Counted from the first letter of the stretch, positions 46,512 through 56,795 are shown. The stretch: 64,000 bases of DNA from Xaviernesmea oryzae (GCF_900177415.1 NZ_FXAF01000006.1:1450001-1514000), one strand, 5' to 3'. Numbers and translations are program-made. The notes: generated from the letters alone by a model not told the origin.

Positions 46512-47146
46512 TGGAGGGGAAGGACGCCTTGCAACACCCCCCTCTGGCCTGCCGGCCATCTCCCCCACAAGGGGGGAGATCGACTCGCGGCGGCCTATCG
46601 CTCCCTCGAGGGGTTTATAATTGGGGGAAACCGGTGCGTCTTGCCAATCTCCCCCCTTGTGGGGGAGATGGCCGGCAGGCCAGAGGGGGGCTGATAGCAC
46701 TCGCGCTGGCATTGATCCTGGCCATTCTCACCCCCCTTCCGGCGCTTGCCGTCAATCCGGACGAGGTGCTCTCCAACCCGGTTCTCGAACAGCGCGCCCG
46801 CAACCTTTCGACGCAATTGCGCTGCATGGTCTGCCAGAACCAGTCGATCGACGATTCGAATGCGGAACTCGCCCGGGATCTCCGCGTGCTGGTGCGCGAG
46901 CGGCTGACGAACGGCGATACGGACCAGCAGGTCATCGACTACGTGGTGTCGCGCTACGGCGAATTCGTGCTTCTGAAGCCGCGCTTCAGCGTCAAGACGG
47001 CGATCCTCTGGGCGACGCCGATCCTGCTGCTTCTCATTGGCGCCATTGCGATTTTCGTCTTCGTCCGCACCCGGCCGAGCGCGCGGGCGGTTGCGGTGCT
47101 GTCGGCCGAGGAACAGGCCCGCATCGACGAGCTTCTGAAGAAGTAG
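46511..47146 (+). CDS. ccmH: Cytochrome c maturation protein CcmH with a repeat in its 5' region
   Basis: Thiol-reductase subunit of the heme ligation complex. Residues [20 protein letters not shown] hold the CxxC pair, followed by [13 protein letters not shown] and a C-terminal transmembrane helix. ATG 46511 overlaps the ccmF stop as expected, but the first 60 or so codons after it are the translation of a palindromic element (46537-46690), and the signal-peptide-like helix ([19 protein letters not shown]) comes only afterwards. GTG 46634, inside the element, would give a shorter leader and is the other plausible start. Either way the mature protein begins near VNPDEVLS. Confidence 0.9.
   Translation: MEGKDALQHPPLACRPSPPQGGRSTRGGLSLPRGVYNWGKPVRLANLPPCGGDGRQARGGLIALALALILAILTPLPALAVNPDEVLSNPVLEQRARNLSTQLRCMVCQNQSIDDSNAELARDLRVLVRERLTNGDTDQQVIDYVVSRYGEFVLLKPRFSVKTAILWATPILLLLIGAIAIFVFVRTRPSARAVAVLSAEEQARIDELLKK
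46537..46690. repeat. 154-bp element with perfect 44-bp inverted arms inside ccmH
   Basis: Arms 46537-46580 and 46647-46690 are exact reverse complements over all 44 bases (each includes CTGGCCTGCCGGCCATCTCC or its complement), around a 66-base centre. Each arm can also fold on itself. Related modules lie after cueR and in the terminase gene. It is a MITE-like or RIME-like element. Confidence 0.9.
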
Positions 47147-47298
47147 CGGCCGGATTTTTTGCGCGTCAGCCGAACATTACGAAGATTTCATTCGCCCGCC
47201 ACGTGCAGTTAACGTGTTGCCGCCTATATCTCTTGTCATCCACCGCCCGCCGGACCTCCGGCCAACAAATGACTGAAGAGAAGAAGGTAGCTTAAAAG

Positions 47299-48867
47299 AT
47301 GCGCAATATTGGACGTCCCTCCCTGAAGACCGTCTTGCAGACCACCACGGTTGCTGGTCTTGCGGCGGTCATGCTGTCGAGCGGCATCCCGGCTCAGGTC
47401 ATGCAGTCCTTCGCTGCCCCGGTCAGCGTCACCGCGCCGCAGGCTCCGAGCTTTGCCGACGTCGTCTCCGCCGTTTCCCCCGCCGTCGTTTCCGTCCGCG
47501 TCCAGTCGGACGCCCAGGCCGCGTCCGACGACAGCGGCAATTTCTCCTTCAATTTCGGTGGCCGCGGCTTCGACCAGCTTCCCGATGACCACCCGCTGAA
47601 GCGTTTCTTCCGCGAATTCGGCGGCCAGATGCCGGGCGACCGCAATCAGGACCGCGCCGACCGCAACGGCCCGCGTGACCGCGACAACGGCAACCGCCCG
47701 CACCGCCTGCGCCCGACCGCGCAAGGTTCCGGCTTCTTCATTTCCGAAGACGGCTATCTCGTCACCAACAACCACGTCGTGTCGGACGGCTCGGCCTATA
47801 CGGTCGTGATGAACGACGGCACCGAGCTCGAAGCCAAGCTGGTCGGCAGGGACAGCCGCACCGACCTCGCGGTGCTGAAGGTCGACGCCACCAGCCGCAA
47901 GTTCACCTATGTCAATTTCGCCGACGACAGCAAGGTTCGCGTCGGCGACTGGGTCGTCGCGGTCGGCAACCCGTTCGGCCTCGGCGGCACGGTAACGGCC
48001 GGCATCGTTTCGGCCCGCGGCCGCGACATCGGCTCCGGCCCCTATGACGACTATATCCAGGTCGACGCGGCCGTGAACCGCGGCAACTCGGGTGGCCCGA
48101 CCTTCAACCTTTCGGGCGAAGTGGTCGGCATCAACACCGCGATCTTCTCGCCGTCCGGCGGTAACGTCGGCATCGCCTTCGCGATCCCCGCCTCCACGGC
48201 ACGGGATGTCGTCGCCGACCTCATGAAGGACGGCAAGGTCGAACGCGGCTGGCTCGGCGTGCAGATCCAGCCGGTCAACCAGGACATCGCCGACTCGCTC
48301 GGCCTGAAGGAAGCCGCCGGCGCCCTCGTCGTCGCTCCCCAGGAAGGTTCGCCAGGCCAGAAGGCCGGCATCCGGGAAGGCGACGTGATCACCGCCGTCA
48401 ACGGTCAGCCGATCAAGGATGCCCGCGACCTCGCCAAGCGCGTCGCCGCGTTCGGCCCGAACACCAAGGTCGATGTCGATCTGTGGCGCGACGGCAAGGC
48501 TGAGACGATCCCGGTCACGCTCGGCAATCTCGCCAGCGACGAGGCCGCCGCGGCAGAACCGCAGCAGCCCGATGCGCCGGCCCCGTCCAGCGAGAAGGCG
48601 CTCGCCAGCCTCGGAATCACGGTCGCTCCGGCCGAGGACGGTTCCGGTCTTTCCGTCACGGATGTCGATCCCGATAGCGAGGCTGCGGCCCGCGGCCTGA
48701 AGAGCGGTGAAAAGATCGTCTCGGTCAACAACCGCAAGGTCGCGAGCGCCGCCGATGTCGGCAGCGTGATCGACCAGGCCCGCAAGGATGGCCGCACCCG
48801 CGCGCTGTTCCAGGTCGAATCCGGCGGCAACAGCCGCTTCGTGGCCCTGCCGATCGACGAAGGCTGA
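47299..48867 (+). CDS. degP: Periplasmic serine protease DegP (Do family)
   Basis: A 522-residue HtrA protease/chaperone that degrades misfolded envelope proteins. A signal peptide (about 1-40) leads into a trypsin-like domain with His159 (TNNHVV), Asp189 (RTDLAVLKV) and Ser264 (RGNSGGPTF). An Asp/Arg/Asn-rich insert (about 112-134) precedes it. Two PDZ domains follow (about 310-395 and 430-515). It is preceded by a 152-bp promoter region and ends in a terminator. It follows the ccm operon, as in Sinorhizobium. Confidence 0.94.
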   Translation: MRNIGRPSLKTVLQTTTVAGLAAVMLSSGIPAQVMQSFAAPVSVTAPQAPSFADVVSAVSPAVVSVRVQSDAQAASDDSGNFSFNFGGRGFDQLPDDHPLKRFFREFGGQMPGDRNQDRADRNGPRDRDNGNRPHRLRPTAQGSGFFISEDGYLVTNNHVVSDGSAYTVVMNDGTELEAKLVGRDSRTDLAVLKVDATSRKFTYVNFADDSKVRVGDWVVAVGNPFGLGGTVTAGIVSARGRDIGSGPYDDYIQVDAAVNRGNSGGPTFNLSGEVVGINTAIFSPSGGNVGIAFAIPASTARDVVADLMKDGKVERGWLGVQIQPVNQDIADSLGLKEAAGALVVAPQEGSPGQKAGIREGDVITAVNGQPIKDARDLAKRVAAFGPNTKVDVDLWRDGKAETIPVTLGNLASDEAAAAEPQQPDAPAPSSEKALASLGITVAPAEDGSGLSVTDVDPDSEAAARGLKSGEKIVSVNNRKVASAADVGSVIDQARKDGRTRALFQVESGGNSRFVALPIDEG

Positions 48868-48892
48868 TAGCCTCGGACTGCCAAGTGGTCGA

Positions 48893-48923
48893 GGGCGCCG
48901 CCGGCAACGGCCGGCGCCCTTTT
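48893..48923 (+). terminator. Rho-independent terminator of degP
   Basis: GGGCGCCG (48893-48900) pairs with CGGCGCCC (48912-48919), followed by TTTT. Confidence 0.75.
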
Positions 48924-49023
48924 CACGAGGGGAGAGTGAGAAATGGTGATGGATATCCGTTATTCTGCCGAAACCGCCGAATCCCATGATGCAAAAACGG
49001 GCGGTGACGCTATTGTTCCGCAC

Positions 49024-49701
49024 ATGAAGATTCTGGTGATCGAAGACGATCTCGAAGCCGCAGCCTATATGACCAAGGCCTTTCGCGAGGCCGGGATCGT
49101 GGTTGACCATGCAAGCGACGGCGAAAGCGGCCTCTTCATGGGAACGGAGAATTCCTACGACGTGATGGTCATCGACCGCATGCTGCCGCGCCGCGACGGC
49201 CTATCCGTCATCAGCGAACTCAGGAAGCGCGGCGTCAACACGCCGGTCCTCATCCTCTCGGCGCTCGGCCAGGTGGACGACCGCGTGACGGGCCTCAGAG
49301 CCGGCGGCGACGACTATCTGCCGAAGCCCTATGCCTTTTCCGAACTGCTCGCCCGCGTCGAGGTGCTCGGCCGCCGCAAGGGCGCCCCGGAACAGGACAT
49401 GGTCTACCGGGTCGGCGACCTGGAGCTCGACCGGCTTTCCCACGAAGTGAAGCGCGCCGGCAAGGAAGTGCTCCTGCAGCCGCGCGAATTCCGCCTGCTC
49501 GAATATCTGATGAAGAATGCCGGCCAGGTGGTGACCCGCACCATGCTGCTCGAAAACGTCTGGGACTATCATTTCGACCCCCAGACCAACGTCATCGACG
49601 TGCATGTCTCGCGGCTGCGTTCGAAGATCGAGAAGGATTTCGACAAGCCGCTGCTCAAGACCATCCGCGGCGCCGGCTACATGATCAAGGACGAGGGGTG
49701 A
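49024..49701 (+). CDS. OmpR-family response regulator
   Basis: A 225-residue regulator. The receiver has Asp51 in VMVIDRMLPRRDG and Lys in DDYLPKPYAFSE; the C-terminal winged helix ends LRSKIEKDFDKPLLKTIRGA. ATG 49024 is chosen because MKILVIEDD is the usual start; an in-frame ATG at 48943 would add 27 atypical residues. The kinase gene follows after 7 bases. Linkage to degP suggests an envelope-stress role, which is inference. Confidence 0.9.
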   Translation: MKILVIEDDLEAAAYMTKAFREAGIVVDHASDGESGLFMGTENSYDVMVIDRMLPRRDGLSVISELRKRGVNTPVLILSALGQVDDRVTGLRAGGDDYLPKPYAFSELLARVEVLGRRKGAPEQDMVYRVGDLELDRLSHEVKRAGKEVLLQPREFRLLEYLMKNAGQVVTRTMLLENVWDYHFDPQTNVIDVHVSRLRSKIEKDFDKPLLKTIRGAGYMIKDEG

Positions 49702-49708
49702 CCCTGGA

Positions 49709-51121
49709 TTGCTGGCACGCGCCCGCCTGATGTTCCGTTCGACGGCCGTGCGGCTGTCGGCGCTTTATATCCTGCTTTTCGCGCTCTGCGCCGCTTTCCT
49801 CGTCTTCTACGTGACGGCGATGTCCGAACGGCTGCTCGCCCAGCAGACGCGCCAGACGCTGCAGGAGGAAGTGCTCGACATCCAGCGGGCCTACGAGAGG
49901 GGTGGCGTCAATCTCCTGCTCAGGATGATGGAGCGGCGCGCCCGCCAGCCGGGCGCAAATCTCTATGTGATCGCCGGACCGAACGGCGAGATGCTGGCCG
50001 GCAACGTCGCTTCCGTGCAGCCGGGCGTGCTCGACGAACAGGGTTGGACGGCGGTTCCCTTCACCTACGAGCCCTATTCGGAGGTGGACGGCCCGCGCCG
50101 GCATCTGGCGCTCGCCAACGTGGTGCTTCTCGACAACGGCTTGCGGGTCATGGTGGGACGGGATCTCGGCGATCCGGGACGGTTCCGCGGGCTTGTGCGG
50201 CGGGCTCTCATGGTCGCGCTGACCATCATGGGCGTCGGGGCCCTGGTCATCTGGTTCGGCATCGGGCGCAACGCCCTGAAGCGCATCGACCGGATGTCCG
50301 CGGCGAGCCAGAAGATCATGGCCGGCGACCTTTCCCAGCGACTGCCGATCGGAAAATCCGGCGACGAGTTCGACCGGCTTTCGGATTCGCTGAACGCCAT
50401 GCTGGGGCGCATCGAGAAGCTGAACGAGGGCCTGAGGCAGGTCTCCGACAACATCGCCCATGACCTGAAGACGCCATTGACGCGGCTGCGCAACAAGGCG
50501 GCCGATGCGCTCGCCGAAAACCGCGAGGACGTGCGGCGCGCGGCCCTTGAAGGCATTATCGGCGAATCCGACCAGCTCATCCGCACCTTCAATGCGCTGC
50601 TGATGATCTCCCGCGTCGAGGCGGGCTCGATCGCGGCGGAAATGTCCGATGTCGACCTTTCGGCGATCTCGGCCGACAGCGCCGAACTCTACGAGCCGGT
50701 GGCGGAGGAGGCGGGGCTTTCGCTTGCGACGGATCTGGAGCCGGGGCTGGTGGTGCACGGCAACCGGGAGCTCATCGGACAGGCGATCTTCAATCTGCTC
50801 GACAATGCGATCAAATATGCCGGGGAAGGCAGGGGCGAGCCGAAGATCGGCGTGAAGCTTGCCAAGACCGACGGCGCCATCCGGCTGTCGGTCTGCGACA
50901 ACGGTCCCGGAATTCCGGCCGACAAGCGCGGCGAGGTCGTCAAGCGGTTCGTGCGGCTGGACGAAAGCCGCTCCAAGCCGGGTACGGGTCTCGGCTTGTC
51001 GTTGGTCGAGGCGGTGATGGAACTGCATGGCGGTTCGCTCGAGCTTTCCGCCACCCATCGGGACAACAAGGAGGCGCCCGGCCTGACGGTCACCATGGTC
51101 TTTCCGGCGCCGAAGCCCTAA
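49709..51121 (+). CDS. Sensor histidine kinase, partner of the upstream regulator
   Basis: A 470-residue kinase with two transmembrane helices (about 15-38 and 165-188) around a periplasmic domain, a HAMP segment (IDRMSAASQKIMAGDLSQRL), His251 in DNIAHDLKTPLTRLRN, and an HATPase domain (NLLDNAIKYA, DNGPGIP, GTGLGLSLVEAV). The start is TTG 49709 or ATG 49730. It forms an operon with the response regulator, and glnE follows closely. Confidence 0.9.
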   Translation: MLARARLMFRSTAVRLSALYILLFALCAAFLVFYVTAMSERLLAQQTRQTLQEEVLDIQRAYERGGVNLLLRMMERRARQPGANLYVIAGPNGEMLAGNVASVQPGVLDEQGWTAVPFTYEPYSEVDGPRRHLALANVVLLDNGLRVMVGRDLGDPGRFRGLVRRALMVALTIMGVGALVIWFGIGRNALKRIDRMSAASQKIMAGDLSQRLPIGKSGDEFDRLSDSLNAMLGRIEKLNEGLRQVSDNIAHDLKTPLTRLRNKAADALAENREDVRRAALEGIIGESDQLIRTFNALLMISRVEAGSIAAEMSDVDLSAISADSAELYEPVAEEAGLSLATDLEPGLVVHGNRELIGQAIFNLLDNAIKYAGEGRGEPKIGVKLAKTDGAIRLSVCDNGPGIPADKRGEVVKRFVRLDESRSKPGTGLGLSLVEAVMELHGGSLELSATHRDNKEAPGLTVTMVFPAPKP

Positions 51122-51154
51122 GTGGGAAATGGAGGACGATTCGAGGAGGACGTG

Positions 51155-54106
51155 GTGTCGGAAAGACTGAGCCGGCTCGATGCGGTGAAGGCGGAGGTGA
51201 TCCGCCCGCTGAACCACACGGAAGCGAAGGCGGCGATGGCCGCCCTGAAGGATATCGGCAAGGCCGATCCGGCTGTCGCCAGGCTGCTCGCCGGCGAAAG
51301 CCCGCTCAAGGATTTCATCGTCGCTGCCTTCACCCTCTCGCCTTATCTAAGGGACACGGCAGCCGTTTCGCCGTCGCTCCTGGCAAGGGCGATCGGCGAG
51401 CCGCTGGAACCGGCGTTGGAGCGGCTGATCGGGACGGCGCGCAATGCCTGGCGGCCGAAGGATGGCAGGACGCCCTCCGAAAACGAGGTGATGACGGCGC
51501 TTCGGGCCGCCAAAAGAGGCTTGAGCTTTCTCGTCGCGCTGGCCGACCTCGCCCGCATCTTTACCGCCAAAGACACGACGCGCTGGCTGAGCGCGATCGC
51601 CGAGGCTTCCGTGGCGGCCACGGTCGACCATCTGCTGCTCGCGGCGCATGAGAGCGGCAAGCTGAAGCTTCTGGACGCAGCCGAGCCGAGCAAAGGTTCG
51701 GGCCTGATCGTGCTCGGCATGGGCAAGCTCGGCGGCCGCGAGCTCAATTATTCCTCCGACATCGACATCGTCGTCTTCTTCGACGCGGAAGCGGGCATCC
51801 TGACCGATCCGCTGGACGCCTCGGAAACCTACGGCCGGATGATGCGGCGTCTCATCCGTATCCTGCAGGAACGCACGGCCGACGGTTACGTCTTCCGCAC
51901 CGACCTCAGGCTGCGTCCCGATCCCGGCTCGACGCCGCTTGCCGTCTCGCTCGATGCGGCGCTGATCTATTACGAGGGCAGGGGGCAGAACTGGGAGCGC
52001 GCAGCCTTCATCAAGGCGCGGCCGGTGGCCGGCGACATCGCGGCCGGCGACGATTTCGTACGGCTGCTGACCCCTTTCGTCTTCCGCAAATATCTCGATT
52101 ACGCGGCGATCGCCGACATCCACTCGATCAAGCGGCAGATCCATGTGCACAAGGGCCATGGCGCGATCGCGGTGAAGGGCCATGACGTGAAGCTCGGCCG
52201 CGGCGGCATCCGCGAGATCGAGTTCTTCGCCCAGACGCAGCAGCTGATCGCCGGCGGGCGGATGCCGCCGTTGCGCGCCCGCGAGACGGAGACCGCCCTG
52301 AAGGCGCTTGCCGAGGCGAAATGGATCACGCCGGAGATCGCCGCCGAGCTCACCGAATGCTACTGGTTCCTGCGTGACGTCGAGCATCGCATCCAGATGG
52401 TGCGCGACGAGCAGAGCCATAACCTGCCGGATACCGACGCCGAGCTGAAGCGCATCGCCTTCATGCTGGGCTTTGCCGATGTGGCGGGTTTCTCAGCCAG
52501 GCTGGAAGAGGTGCTGCGGACGGTCGAGAGGCGCTATGCGCGGCTCTTCGAGCAGGAGGTGAAGCTTTCCGGCGGCGACGGCAACCTCGTCTTTACCGGC
52601 CAGCAGGACGATCCGGGCACGTTGAAGACGCTCGCAGCGCTCGGCTTCGAGCGGCCGGCGGATATTTCCCGCGTCATCCGCACCTGGCATTACGGCCGCT
52701 ATCGCGCGACGCAATCGGTCGAGGCGCGCGAGCGGCTGACCGAACTCATGCCGGCGCTGCTCCGGGCCTTCGGCGAAAGCAAACGCGCCGACGACGCGCT
52801 GCTGCGTTTCGACCATTTTTTGAAAGGCCTGCCGGCGGGCATCCAGCTCTTCTCGCTGATCGGCAACAACCCGGCGCTGCTGGCGCTGATCGTGACGATC
52901 ATGTCGTCCGCGCCGCGGCTTGCCGATATCATCGCCTCCAAGCCGCATGTCTTCGACGGCATGCTGGATCCCGGCCTGATGGCCGAGCTGCCGACCCGCG
53001 ACTATCTCTCCCATCGTCTCTCCACGTTCATCGGCGGCGCAAGGGCTTACGAGGAACTGCTCGACCGCCTGCGCATCTTCGCGGCCGAGCAGCGCTTCCT
53101 GATCGGCATCCGCCTGCTGACCGGCGCGATCTCCGGGGCGGAGGCGGCGCGCGCCTTCACCCATCTCGCCGACCTCCTGATCGAGGCGGCGCTGAAGGCC
53201 GTGGTGGAGGAGATCCGGACCGCCCACGGTATCTATCCCGGCGGCCGCGTGGCGGTGATGGGCATGGGCAAGCTCGGCAGTTTCGAGCTGACCGCCGGCT
53301 CCGACGTCGATCTCATCCTCCTCTACGATTACGATAGCGATGCGATGGAGAGCGAAGGGCCGAAGCCCATCGATTCCACCCGCTATTTCACCCGCATCAC
53401 GCAAAGGCTGATGGCGGCGCTGTCTGCGCCCATGGCCGAGGGGGTGATCTTCGAGGTCGACCTTCGCCTCAGGCCGTCCGGCAACAAGGGCCCGGTCGCG
53501 ACCCGCATCAATGCCTTCGGCAAATACCAGCGCACGGAAGCCTGGACCTGGGAGCATATGGCGCTGACCCGCGCCCGGCTGGTCTGCGGCGACGAGAGCC
53601 TTGTGCGCGAGGCGAGAGACGTGATCGGCGAGGTGCTCTCAGCCGAGCGGGATGTCGGCAAGATCGCCCGGGACGTCGCTGAGATGCGCGAACTCATCGA
53701 GACGGAAAAGCCGCCGCGCGACATCTGGGACTTCAAGCTCATTCCCGGCGGGCTGATCGACATCGAATTCATTGCGCAATATCTGCGCCTCATCGCGCCC
53801 GCCAAGGGAGTAACGGCCGACACTTATGGCTTCTCGACGGCCGAAGCGCTGAAAGCGCTCGGGGAAAGGCTGACGAAGCCCGGCGATCTCGACATCTGCC
53901 TCGAGGCGCTACGCCTCTTCACCGAACTCTCCCAGATCATAAGGCTTTGCGTCGACGGTCCGTTCGACCCGAAGGACGCCCCGGCCGGTCTGCTGGAACG
54001 CGTCTGCCGGGCAGGCGATTGCCCGGACATCCGGACGCTGGAGGGGGAGGTGAAGCGGCTGTCGAAGGCGGTGCGGGAGGTTTTCCGGAGGACGGTGGGG
54101 GCTTGA
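51155..54106 (+). CDS. glnE: Glutamine synthetase adenylyltransferase/adenylyl-removing enzyme GlnE
   Basis: A 983-residue bifunctional enzyme that adds AMP to glutamine synthetase or removes it according to nitrogen status. Two nucleotidyltransferase domains are clear: GMGKLGGRELNYSSDIDIVV (deadenylylating, N-terminal) and GMGKLGSFELTAGSDVDLIL (adenylylating, C-terminal). GTG 51155 is preferred because GAGGAGG sits five bases upstream; GTG 51122 is the outer limit. It is 33 bases from the kinase gene. Confidence 0.95.
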   Translation: MSERLSRLDAVKAEVIRPLNHTEAKAAMAALKDIGKADPAVARLLAGESPLKDFIVAAFTLSPYLRDTAAVSPSLLARAIGEPLEPALERLIGTARNAWRPKDGRTPSENEVMTALRAAKRGLSFLVALADLARIFTAKDTTRWLSAIAEASVAATVDHLLLAAHESGKLKLLDAAEPSKGSGLIVLGMGKLGGRELNYSSDIDIVVFFDAEAGILTDPLDASETYGRMMRRLIRILQERTADGYVFRTDLRLRPDPGSTPLAVSLDAALIYYEGRGQNWERAAFIKARPVAGDIAAGDDFVRLLTPFVFRKYLDYAAIADIHSIKRQIHVHKGHGAIAVKGHDVKLGRGGIREIEFFAQTQQLIAGGRMPPLRARETETALKALAEAKWITPEIAAELTECYWFLRDVEHRIQMVRDEQSHNLPDTDAELKRIAFMLGFADVAGFSARLEEVLRTVERRYARLFEQEVKLSGGDGNLVFTGQQDDPGTLKTLAALGFERPADISRVIRTWHYGRYRATQSVEARERLTELMPALLRAFGESKRADDALLRFDHFLKGLPAGIQLFSLIGNNPALLALIVTIMSSAPRLADIIASKPHVFDGMLDPGLMAELPTRDYLSHRLSTFIGGARAYEELLDRLRIFAAEQRFLIGIRLLTGAISGAEAARAFTHLADLLIEAALKAVVEEIRTAHGIYPGGRVAVMGMGKLGSFELTAGSDVDLILLYDYDSDAMESEGPKPIDSTRYFTRITQRLMAALSAPMAEGVIFEVDLRLRPSGNKGPVATRINAFGKYQRTEAWTWEHMALTRARLVCGDESLVREARDVIGEVLSAERDVGKIARDVAEMRELIETEKPPRDIWDFKLIPGGLIDIEFIAQYLRLIAPAKGVTADTYGFSTAEALKALGERLTKPGDLDICLEALRLFTELSQIIRLCVDGPFDPKDAPAGLLERVCRAGDCPDIRTLEGEVKRLSKAVREVFRRTVGA

Positions 54107-54121
54107 TCGAGGCATGAGATT

Positions 54122-54256
54122 TGCCCCTCATCCGCCTGCCGGCACCTTCTCCCCGCAGGCGGGGAGATGGCTTATGCCGCGCCGTTTTCCGTCGTCTCCG
54201 GCATCGTGCATGGCACGTTCCCTCTCCCCGTCCGAACGGGGAGAGGGTGAGGGGCG
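54122..54256. repeat. Palindromic repeat element, copy 3
   Basis: Ends TGCCCCTCA (54122-54130) and TGAGGGGC (54248-54255), with CACCTTCTCCCCGC and CCTCTCCCCG stems. Same family as 19087 and 26115. It lies between the convergent glnE and PleC-like genes. Confidence 0.75.
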
Positions 54257-54292
54257 ATTGTAAAATGTCCAGCTCCCCTTAGAGCGTTTCCG

Positions 54293-56638
54293 TCAGGCCG
54301 ATCTTCTCCGGGTCGTCGCCTGCTGCGGCAGCTCGGGGATGTGCAGCGAAACGACGGTTCCCCTGCCGACCTGCGAGCGGATACGCATCGTGCCGCCGTG
54401 GAGCGCGATCAGCGAGCGGGAGATGGCGAGCCCGAGGCCCGAGCCGCCCTTGCTCTTCGCATACTGGCTCTGCACCTGTTCGAAGGGCTGGCCGATCTTG
54501 CCGAGCGATTCCTGCGGAATGCCGATGCCGGTATCGGCGATGGTCAGCACCACGCCTTTCTCCAGCTTGCGGGCGCGGAGCTCCACCTTGCCGCCTTCGT
54601 TGGTGAACTTTACGGCGTTGGAAAGGAGGTTGAGCATGACCTGCTTCAAGGCCCGCCGGTCGCCGGCCATGTTCAGGTTGTCGCAAAGGCGCTGGCGGAT
54701 GGCGATCGCCTTGTGCTCGGCGGCGATCGAGGTCAGCCGCAGGCTCTCCTCGATGAGCGGCTTGAGGTCGACCGGCTCGCACTGGATGCGCATATGGCCG
54801 GCTTCGATCTTCGACATGTCGAGGATGTCGTTGATGACGTTCAGGAGGTGCTTGCCGCTGTCGTGGATGTCCTTGCAGTATTCGGAATATTTCGGCGAGC
54901 CGAGCGGGCCGAACATGCCGTTCACCAGGATTTCCGAGAAGCCGAGGATGGCGTTGAGCGGCGTCCTGAGCTCGTGCGACATGTTGGCGAGGAATTCCGA
55001 CTTCGCCTTGTTGGCCGCCTCGGCACGTTCCTTCTCCGCCTGGTAATTGGCGTTGGCCACCGAAAGCTCGGCCTTCTGGCGCTCCAGCTTCTTCTGCGAG
55101 GAGGACAGGTCGCCGATCGTCGCCATCAGCCGGCGCTCGCTGTCGCGCAGCCGCTCCTGATGGCGCTTCAGGAGCGTGATGTCCGTTCCGACCGAAACGA
55201 GGCCGCCGTCGCGGGTGCGTCGCTCGTTGATCTGCAGCCAGCGCTCGTCGGCGAGCTGGACTTCCGTGGTGCGGGAAAAGCCGTTGCCGTCCGGATCGGC
55301 GACGCGCCGCTCGATGACCGGCCGGGCGGCCGCGGCGTTGACGGCGGCGCGCTCGGTGCCCGGCACCAGCACGCTGTCCGGCAGTCCGTAGGCCTGCTGG
55401 AAATGGGTGTTGCACATGACGAGCCGGTCGTTCTTGTCCCACAGCACGAAGGCTTCCGACGTGCATTCGATCGCGTCCGCCAGACGCTGGTCGGCCTCCG
55501 CATAACGCTGGGCGAGACGGTGCTGCTCGGTCACGTCCATGGCGATGCCGATGACATGAGTGCGGCCGGCGGCGGTCTTCACCACCTGGGCGCGGGCGCG
55601 CATCCAGACGTAATGGCCGGCCGCATGGCGCATGCGGAAAATCTGGTCCACCTGCTTGGCATTGCCGCGGCTGATCGCGCGGGCGAGCGAATAGATGTTG
55701 CCGTCGCTCGGGTGCATCATCCGCGCCGCGTCCGTAAACGAGATCACGTTGCCGGCGGGCGGCAGGCCGAGCATCTCGTACATCGAACCGGACCAGAAGA
55801 GCCGCTTGTTGGTGACGTCGAAATCCCAAAGGCCGCAGCGTCCGCGCGACAGCGCCGTCTCGATCCGCAGGTTGGATTCGACGAAGATCTCGTCGGCTTC
55901 TCGCGCGCGCCTCACCTGCATGTAGTAGGCATAGAGGATGACGAGCAGGATCGCCGAGATGCCGGTGAAGAGCGTGACGTTGAGCGAGACTTCGTGACGC
56001 CACAGGCGGTTGATGTCTTCCAGCGAATGAGCCGCGACGATCAGCGCGCCTTCGGCGCCGACCGGCTGGATCGCGGCATAGTGGGGGATTTCGCCGAAAT
56101 AGGTCTCGATCACGCCGCTGTCGTTGTCGAAACGGCGAAGCGCCGCGATCTCGGGCAGCACGGATGTCAGGCGCCGGCCGATATAGGCGGCGGCATCCGC
56201 GGTGCCGCCGAAAACGCGGCCGGCCTGATCGACGAGGAGAACGAAGGCGCCGGATTGCAGGTGGCCTTGCGGCAGGAAGGAGCCGAGACGCGTTTCGGCC
56301 GCGGCACGATCGGCGCTGGAGAAGAGGGCAGCGTCGCCGGAGAAGGCTGCGCGTGCCGCGGTCGCGATCAGCGCGGTCGATCGCTGCGCGGCTTCCTGCA
56401 TCCGGCCGTGTTCGGCCATGATGCCCAGGATGCGGGCGGCCGCGACGACGGTGAGGAAGGCGATGATGAGGAGCGGAATGGAACGCTTCAGGACCAGTTC
56501 CACCCGCGGCATCTGCCGGGCGAGCGGCCGGACGGCCTCGTTCGGAATGGCGCGCCCCAAACTTGCCAGGCTCGGAAATTTGAAACGCAGCCATCCTTCG
56601 GCCGCGGTTGCCCGCCGCACGTCCGCCATCGTCTTCAT
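54293..56638 (-). CDS. pleC: PleC-like cell-cycle sensor histidine kinase
   Basis: A 781-residue kinase. Transmembrane helices at about 53-75 and 219-240 enclose a periplasmic domain. Two PAS regions (about 262-370 and 385-490), a coiled coil (about 500-545), His555 in ANMSHELRTPLNAILGFSE and an HATPase domain with GSGLGLAISRSL follow. The layout and the place next to glnE match the rhizobial PleC, which dephosphorylates DivK to control asymmetric division. PleC, DivJ and PdhS share a very similar core, so the symbol is a best guess. Confidence 0.7.
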   Translation of the reverse strand: MKTMADVRRATAAEGWLRFKFPSLASLGRAIPNEAVRPLARQMPRVELVLKRSIPLLIIAFLTVVAAARILGIMAEHGRMQEAAQRSTALIATAARAAFSGDAALFSSADRAAAETRLGSFLPQGHLQSGAFVLLVDQAGRVFGGTADAAAYIGRRLTSVLPEIAALRRFDNDSGVIETYFGEIPHYAAIQPVGAEGALIVAAHSLEDINRLWRHEVSLNVTLFTGISAILLVILYAYYMQVRRAREADEIFVESNLRIETALSRGRCGLWDFDVTNKRLFWSGSMYEMLGLPPAGNVISFTDAARMMHPSDGNIYSLARAISRGNAKQVDQIFRMRHAAGHYVWMRARAQVVKTAAGRTHVIGIAMDVTEQHRLAQRYAEADQRLADAIECTSEAFVLWDKNDRLVMCNTHFQQAYGLPDSVLVPGTERAAVNAAAARPVIERRVADPDGNGFSRTTEVQLADERWLQINERRTRDGGLVSVGTDITLLKRHQERLRDSERRLMATIGDLSSSQKKLERQKAELSVANANYQAEKERAEAANKAKSEFLANMSHELRTPLNAILGFSEILVNGMFGPLGSPKYSEYCKDIHDSGKHLLNVINDILDMSKIEAGHMRIQCEPVDLKPLIEESLRLTSIAAEHKAIAIRQRLCDNLNMAGDRRALKQVMLNLLSNAVKFTNEGGKVELRARKLEKGVVLTIADTGIGIPQESLGKIGQPFEQVQSQYAKSKGGSGLGLAISRSLIALHGGTMRIRSQVGRGTVVSLHIPELPQQATTRRRSA

Positions 56639-56795
56639 GTGGTCCCTCGTGATGATTCGGCGCGCCGCTCGCCCGAATCTGACTTAATGAATCACTAGTG
56701 ATTCTTCGTGTCCAGAGGGTTGCTAAGATTTTTTTAACGATTTGATTCGATTGCGAATCGGCCAGATTCCCGAACGGGAAGGCGAGATCCGGCCG

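Noticed and set aside
54341..56698. Long open frame antisense to the PleC-like gene
   Set aside because: Same explanation; the minus-strand kinase has full family motifs.
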